Assembly: GCA_024349245.1 (NCBI GenBank)
Contig: JALDNG010000039.1
Coordinates: 1,093,001-1,157,000 of the forward strand
Origin: Neodontobutis hainanensis
Lineage: Eukaryota > Chordata > Actinopteri > Gobiiformes > Odontobutidae
Length of the DNA stretch: 64,000 nucleotides
Reading direction: 5' to 3'
Part shown: positions 57,701 through 64,000 of the stretch, piece by piece
Position numbering within the stretch: the stretch's first letter is position 1
Layout: every line of letters starts with the position of its first letter
The notes under the pieces: model-generated
What the model was told of the DNA's origin: nothing
What the model saw: only the letters and a program-made list of their open reading frames with translations
Database searches by the model: none
Program-made: the position numbers and the translations under genes

Positions 57701-60700
57701 AACCTTGTGTGAAGATGTTTGAAATATGTCTGTAAAAAGAATCTGCACCACTCGTATGTGCTCTCGCTGCAGATACTTCTGACTGTAGAACTGCTCCTGC
57801 CTCAGAGCCAGAAGCTGCTGATGCTGCTCCTCTCTCAGCTGCTGGAGGCGCCCTTCTCTCTCCCCGTCTCCACACGAGCCCCTGTAAGCCCCACGCAACA
57901 GAAATATATCACATAGAGCTGCACATCGTCAAACACAGTGACAACTCAGTGGCAGCAATTTAGGAGGCACCGAGCAGCACCTCGAGGCAAACCTAATGTC
58001 ACATAATGGAAACATACTAAAGACTGAGCTTGGTCTCAGATACAGCCAGAGACAGACTTAGATCCAATCAATTTCTCCACTTTTCTCCACAAAGCTACAC
58101 AATGCCCTGTAGTCTTTTTTTTTACCTTAACCAGCTGTATTTCTTGCCTAAACATAACCATAAAAGTAATTCAATTGTGACTCTCCCATTCTTAAAAAAA
58201 ACATTAAATAAGCATGTAATCCAATCCTGAATTACACATTGGTCTTTGAGTGTCAGAGGACATGTGAACCTGCTCTTGCTGCACTGTCGCGCCATCTTTT
58301 TGCACTTGTTGTTGAAGACTCGGAGCAGCTCTGCAGTTTCCTTCTGATGCCTCCTCCCCAGCTCCTTCAGCTCCTTAAACTGCCGTTGCTGCTCCTTCTG
58401 GTAGCCCTTGGACTGCTGCATACTCTCCATGGAGCACACAGGGATATCTAGACCAGCCACAATACAATCCATGACTCCAGATGAAGTTCTAAAAATCAGT
58501 TAAAAAAACTTTTCTTGCTGGGAGTAGGAGTAGGTTATATCCTGGAGTTTTCCTGTTTTGATTGGTGACCTCTCCTTCTTTACTGCCCCTCTGACCTCTG
58601 GTGTGTCACAGGGATCCATTTTGGGCCCTGCTCTATTTTCCTTTAGACTCAACGGTCACAAACATAAACCATCTCATTAAACTGCATCCCATCTCTGACC
58701 TGCCCCGGGCCCCTGTTAAAAGCTTAAGACTTTGTTGGTTAAATGAGTTAGTCAAGTGAGACACTTTAATGTGACCTGAGAGACATTTGTACATTTAGAA
58801 CTTCACACTCTTCATACTCTGACTGCCTTTGTTAAATCCTTGTGGGTCTTATATGTTGAAGACATCCCTGCCTGGGTCTTAATATTATTGAAATTTACCA
58901 TCAGGGCTCATGCCTAAATAAGTTATTACTTACCAATTAAAACACTTAAAACGAGATCCTCAGTCTTTGCAGGAGGCTTGTTTGTGTCTAGAACAGAGAA
59001 GAGATAAAGTCAGTTCAGAGACCTAAAGGCTTTGTTGTGGGGGTTTCTGGGCATTACCTGCTGAAGTTGCCTGCTGATTGGTTGTTGAAGCTTTGGGCGT
59101 GGCAGCAGCAGGGGGGTGACCCGTGGGTCCCGGAGCTTGGCTGAGACCGTTCTCCACTGCTTTAGGATCGGTCTTAAGCTCTACACAGATGTCAGTCTCC
59201 GCCTGTAAGACACCCCCTTTTAGTTTGGACCACAGAGACGTCATGTGATATGGTACATATACATGAGTGTGTGGACATAGAGCACACTGAGGTCGGACCT
59301 CAGTGTGTGCGTCGTCCTCGGTGTCCTCTAGGGTCAGAGCTGCCAGCTGTTTAGACCTCTGCTCCAGAAGGTTCACGTACCGGATGGGATTGGAAAGGGC
59401 CTCGATCACATCTGAAAAAACACAGATAAACTGCAGCACTGACGTTTTGTCAAATGTGTTTGTCTTGGGTAGTTACTATAAACAGCTGTGTACCTCTGAA
59501 ATGCGGGCTATAAAAGCAAGTTGCACTTGATTGAATGTAAACGTTCTGATGAAGGCTTAGGCCAAAACACATAAGCACTAAACTATCTTGAAGTGAGCCA
59601 AATAAAAACATTCAGATGTGAGTACTTCTGATTTTTGTAAACAAAGATGTGATAGCCTTCTACTAATTTTTGGTTCATTCCTTCTTTTGGGTTTAGCACT
59701 CAATTTAAAATGTACTGAAGACACGCACTCACTCATCTTTGAGACTAAAAAGAAACTCAGCACAGGGATAGTATAGACGTGAATGGTGTGTGTAATATGC
59801 AGAGTTAATTGTAATCACATTTAATGATTTATGACACACAGAGGCCCAGTGTGAAAGTACAGTGTAAAAACATTCATGCTCTACTGACGCACAAACTGTC
59901 TTTCTGTATGGTCCTTTACCTGCGAAGGTGTCTGGGACATAATCTTTGACCTCGATGTAGACAAAGATAGCTGGCAGAATAAGTGACTGGTTCTTCTCAC
60001 TCCTTAGGCCGATGTAACGGTAACCTGAAGAAACAACATGCTGAGACCTTCTGCAGTAGTGTGCACTGTGGGAGAGGAGCTAATCTCGGCAGACTGAGTG
60101 CCGATGTTCACACATTATTTTAAACTGTACCTGGCCTTATGGCAGACACTGGAATTATCCGGTGACCAATAAATTTCCCACCTTCCTCAAATGCAGCAAT
60201 TCTCAGAGAGGCCAAAGTGGGAAGAATCACCTGTCAGAGTTAAACAGATCAACTTAATGACATTCTATATTGAGAGAAAGACGTGCTTTCCTTCTGACAT
60301 CACCTTTTTGAAGACAATAGGCTCTTCGTCCCACACTGGGTTTATGGCGTTGTTATTAGGAGACGTTTTGGTCTTAAGTGCTTTCCTCCTGGTGTCTGCG
60401 GGGAGACCGAACATCTCCACCTCCACGTAAACCCCCACCCGCCGCTCACTGAGAAACTGGCCTGAAATCACCTGCAGCAGCACAATATCAGTTCCTAAAG
60501 GCTGCTCAGATTCAGATCAATGTAAACTGACCTTAACAGAGAGAGTGTTGGCCACGATGCCGTCCACTGTGTTCTCAGTGAAAGGGTCAAAATGTTTGTC
60601 GGGGCGTCTCATAAACTCAGGCTTTAGTCTGTAGCCGCTCCGACCGTTGTACTCAAACATGAAGAGGTTCAGCTGCATGGAGAGATCTGCAAAATACAAC

Positions 60701-62086
60701 ACTTGTGAAATATCATTCTATTCAGTTACAGGCAGAGTAATGTGCACATATTATTCTGGTTGGTACTTGTAGATATTTCACATAATTATTCCCAGAAACA
60801 AAGGCAGACTCAAGGTCTAAATCATTTTGGAATATACTTAAGAAAAATGACTAATCTAAACACAAACAATTTTTTTTAATTTTATCATTTTAGTTTTCTT
60901 TTTATTTGATGAGAAACTGGCCAAACACCGGAGCGCCATTTATGGAACTTTGCATTCCACGCCAATCCCAGCATACTCACAACCGGCTATAGATAAATCC
61001 GGTGATTTGAATGACATAGGCACAAAATACGGTAAAAACATCTGTGATCAAGCGGCCACTGCATGCAATTAAAAATTCAATCCAAGGAGACTTGGTTCGA
61101 GACTCACTCGGGGCATTTGCCCAAAGTTGTTCCGCACATTTGATAAATGAGGGCCAATGTGAAGACGCCGACATAAACAGGACATATTAGAATATCTTGG
61201 CATCAGTGTAAAATGTCAGGAACAGAATAAGTCACAGTGAGCTGCTGACACTCCAACACGATCTACGGGTTTTAATAAAATAAATTATTTCAAAACTATA
61301 TCTAATTTCTAAATATGTATAGTGTAAATTCAAAGTCTTCTGTATTATATGCTAATATGATATTGTACCTATTGTTTGGTAATTGAGAGCCACAAGCTGA
61401 CATCCAGCATTCCAAAACAGCTGAGGCATAAAGTTTGACGAGTCCACTCTGGTTCCTTTGGGGTAAATGCGACTCAGCTGAGATTTATTATATCTACAAT
61501 GACATATAGTTAAGGTCGAAAGATTTTATACATACATTGGCTTAAAACAACAGTCCTGTGGTCTGTGGAGATATGTGTAGTAAGAGCACACCAAGGACAC
61601 TATTTATTCAAGGCTCCTAAATTGCATCAGTACAGAGTAGTAGTTGCCATGGGATGTTGTAGCTGTGGAAACTGTTGCTGCGGATACTCCACAAACTCCA
61701 CTGGTGACTTGGTAAGGTGCTCCAAAGCTTTGGTCTCCACAAAAGACGACATGTGATAACAGCGGGCTGCCTCTGCACAAACACAGAAAACATTCTTTAC
61801 TTTATGAATGCAATTCATTTTTTTTCACCAGAGCAAACTTTAACTTTACTCATACTTTGAAATAAGGGGTCACAACAGGAGTGACTTTTCTCAAGCTGGC
61901 CCAGTGCACATTGCCTGCTCTGCTCTTGGTTTGGTTTAGGCTGTATTAGCCCAGTTGGAGTTCTGTCTTTACTATAATGCTCAGTTAGTTGGGTTTATTT
62001 AAATATTATTTTATAAACCTCACGCACATGTGAGTGTGGTTATTTATTTATTTTTATTCATATTGTATAATTAAATGTGTTGTGAC

Positions 62087-62161
<75 letters not shown>

Positions 62162-64000
62162 CATGTCAATACCAGATGGTTGAAATGTTGGCATATAAAG
62201 GAAAATTCCAGAAACAATGATTTTTAACATGGATCCTACACTTAAATGCGTACCTCTGAGATTCATAAACTAACAGGAGAAAAGAGCAATATGAACAGGG
62301 TTTCATTTTGATGAGCAGCTTGGCTTTGGTGCCGTTTCTTACTTTTGGAGGCTTCAAAGGAGTTGAATTTGGTTGGCTGGACATAGTTCACCAGAGTCGA
62401 CATTTCCTCTGCAGCCACTGCCTCCCGCTCCGCAGAGCCCTGCCACGACATGTACAGGGGATTACAAAACAGACCCATACAGACTGAGGCCGGGCTAAAA
62501 CACCCACAGACTGAGACCAACACACACAGACTGAGACCAGGCTACAACACACACAGACTGAGACCAGGCTACAACACACACAGACTGAGACCAGGCTACA
62601 ACACACACAGACTGAGACCAACACACACAGACTGAGGTGGGTTTCACTAACTGAGGACACGAGAGTTCAAGCCCTAAGTGTTAGAGTCCAAGTCCAAGTC
62701 ACCAAAAACATTTTAAGTCGAGTTTAAATCTATTGTTCTTATGACGGTCCAAGTCAAGTCCAAATCAAATTGAATCAAGTCAAAAGACAAGACACCAAAG
62801 TTATTTACATATCAGATTATCGTTTGAGCAAAACTGACATTGACTAGGATTTTAGTCTATTTCATGAAAAGACATTTGACATTTGAGTTTTTATTATGGC
62901 ATAATATTTAAAGCTATACCCTTTTTAGGCCTAGATCTTTCCTTTTTAGGCACCTTTCAAGGCAATGTGGCTCAGGTGGTAGAGCGGTCATCTCATAACC
63001 AAAACATCATACTGTTGTTGTGTCCTTAGGCATGACACTTGACCCACTTTACCTCCAGTGTCTATGGCACTGGTGTATGGATGTGTGAGAATGTTTGGAG
63101 ATGGAGAGTCTGTAGGCGCAAAATGGCTGCCACATCACGAGTCCTTGTTCCTGAGAATAAACAAGTCCAAGTCTGAGTGCGAGATATAAAAAAGTCCAAA
63201 TCAAGTCATTGAGGCTTACGCTCGACAGACAGGACTTTATCTTTCATAAAGGACCTCTACCACACAGTTTTCAGAAGTATTAAACAATGACACCCAGTAT
63301 ACTGTATTTCAACAAATATATATATATATGAATGTAAAACATAATTCAAAAAGATACACAGACAGCCATAACCAAAGACACACACAGAGAAGAAGCAAGG
63401 AAAAATAAACAAAAGTACAGCTCAATCTCAGAAAAAGCACGGAGCAGTGGACAGCAAAACAACTGAGAAGCAGTCACCACAACATTAACCATGAGTGACT
63501 CTGGGCAATGTCCCCACTGACCTTTTTACCATCATCATCTTCGTCGTCATCGTCTTCCTCACTCTCAGCCTCCATCTCTGTCAGAATTAAAGTTAGTTTC
63601 ACCAAACACCTATCTAGTTTATGAAATGAATGTGTCTGTGTATGTGGACTAAGCCAAAATGCAAAGATTCAACAGAGCAGTCCCAAAAGACCTTTCTGTC
63701 ATTGGAATCTTCATCCGCTTACAAAAGTCACACACATTATTGGATGAACTATAAACTAACTGATGTTATGGTGAGTCAGTTTTCAACAGTTTTTCAGATG
63801 CACTTTCGATAATCGATGGATTGGAGTCTTGGATCTTGACGCCATGCACATGAGACATCAGTGCAGATATTCTGTTTGTGCTTTGACATTTGGAGTGTGA
63901 CAGATGAACAAAGTGTCCGAACTGGACAGTGAATGAGTCTCACCTCCTGTGTTGTTGCTAGGAGACAGCAGCTCACTGCTCTGATTGACAGCCTGGTCCA
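54750..64000 (-). CDS. plcb1: Phospholipase C beta 1, C-terminal two thirds (19 exons visible, 5' end outside window)
   Basis: Exons: 64000-63944 (partial), 63577-63522, 62439-62343, 61772-61688, 61493-61369, 60686-60532, 60471-60304, 60230-60131, 60024-59920, 59411-59299, 59202-59058, 58987-58934, 58474-58270, 57881-57749, 57674-57598, 57304-57215, 57007-56950, 56875-56789, 54902-54750; 686 aa. The enzyme hydrolyses PIP2 to IP3 and diacylglycerol downstream of Gq. Visible regions are an acidic X-Y linker (EEDDDDEDDDGKK), the Y half of the TIM barrel (SSFVETKALEHLTKSPVEFV, SRIYPKGTRVDSSNFMP, NGRSGYRLKPEFMRRPDKHF), the C2 domain (VISGQFLSERRVGVYVEVEM) and EVKDYVPDTFADVIEALSNP. A long coiled-coil C-terminus follows (LLALRQEQFYSQKYLQREHI). 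LSNPIRYVNL and the coiled coil favour PLCB1 over B2-B4. The acceptor at 58475 is the only one giving an open frame and is not ideal. The protein ends GETLSEED. Confidence 0.92.
54903..56788. other. plcb1 last intron with several repeats
   Basis: It holds a teleost repeat end at about 55225-55325 (TCCATCCATCCATCTTCTAC, GGGGCAGCAGTCTAAGCAGA). It also holds a 23-bp hairpin (55323-55374), an AAT/ATT run (55543-55605) and a partial second-family SINE in reverse (about 56655-56765, TGACTGGAGCCTATCCCAGC). No additional exon was found. Confidence 0.55.
58545..58720 (+). mobile_element. LINE reverse-transcriptase fragment in a plcb1 intron
   Basis: The plus-strand translation includes TSGVSQGSILGPALFS, the strongly conserved block (SGVPQGSILGPLLF) before the catalytic loop of non-LTR reverse transcriptases. 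The fragment is short and out of frame on either side. Confidence 0.7.
62092..62157. repeat. (AT)n microsatellite
   Basis: Uninterrupted AT dinucleotides over about 65 bp in a plcb1 intron, similar to the run at 32741-32826. Confidence 0.9.
62505..62640. repeat. 27-bp minisatellite next to a plcb1 exon
   Basis: A unit ACACACACAGACTGAGACCA plus GGCTACA repeats about four times, with shortened copies at both edges. It begins about 65 bp upstream of the acceptor of the exon at 62439-62343. Confidence 0.85.
62962..63115 (+). repeat. tRNA-derived SINE, truncated
   Basis: ATGTGGCTCAGGTGGTAGAG (box A region) and CATACTGTTGTTGTGTCCTT, then GACACTTGACCCACTTTACC and CACTGGTGTATGGATGTGTG. It is the same family as the copy at 36368, but the box B region is damaged. 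Confidence 0.65.

Noticed and set aside
61627..61688. Continuation of the plcb1 exon to a stop at 61627
   Set aside because: The sequence after VEFVE diverges from the family. A GTATCC donor at 61687 joins in phase to the next exon, giving YNKSQLSRIYPKG, which is the conserved continuation.

Overview
The window is vertebrate nuclear DNA, almost certainly from a teleost fish. All coding sequence is split into short exons with GT/AG introns. The encoded proteins are close to full-length vertebrate orthologues. The spaces between exons are filled with Tc1/mariner-like transposons, tRNA-derived SINEs, hAT-like MITEs, LINE reverse-transcriptase scraps and AT/GT microsatellites, a mix typical of teleosts. 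The species cannot be named from the sequence alone.

Five protein-coding genes could be assembled exon by exon, with reading phase conserved across every junction unless noted. (1) supt3h (SAGA-complex SPT3), plus strand, 2099-11101, 11 exons, 345 aa. (2) cdc5l (Myb-domain spliceosome factor), minus strand, 19868-11835, 19 exons, 816 aa. (3) napb (beta-SNAP), minus strand, 32123-21138, 10 exons, 295 aa. (4) An animal lipoxygenase of the ALOX15B/ALOX12B/ALOXE3 type, minus strand, 45481-38572, 14 coding exons, 667 aa, probably preceded by a noncoding exon. (5) plcb1 (phospholipase C beta 1), minus strand, entering from the right edge (64000) and ending at 54750; 19 exons are visible, covering the X-Y linker to the C-terminus. 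supt3h and cdc5l converge tail to tail, with their poly(A) signals about 440 bp apart; their adjacency is also known in mammals. The other three genes lie head to tail on the minus strand. I see no functional pathway tying the five together.

Layout: 1-2098 short tandem repeat, unassigned DNA and the supt3h promoter; 2.1-11.1 kb supt3h, with a 1-kb minisatellite in intron 1 and a nested Tc1-like element in intron 7; 11.8-19.9 kb cdc5l with SINE and MITE insertions; 20-32 kb napb, whose introns hold two Tc1/mariner copies, an LTR/primer-binding-site relic and a LINE fragment; 32-38.4 kb a repeat-rich intergenic zone with a 1-kb foldback element and a Tc1-like element split by a solo LTR; 38.4-46.1 kb the lipoxygenase; 46-54.7 kb a transposon-rich intergenic zone (two more Tc1-like elements, a foldback element split by a hAT-like MITE, LINE scraps); 54.7-64 kb plcb1.

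I found no CRISPR, operon, prophage or other exotic system. The most informative non-gene structures are insertions whose target-site duplications can still be read, which gives a clear order of events, plus several long perfect or near-perfect palindromes.
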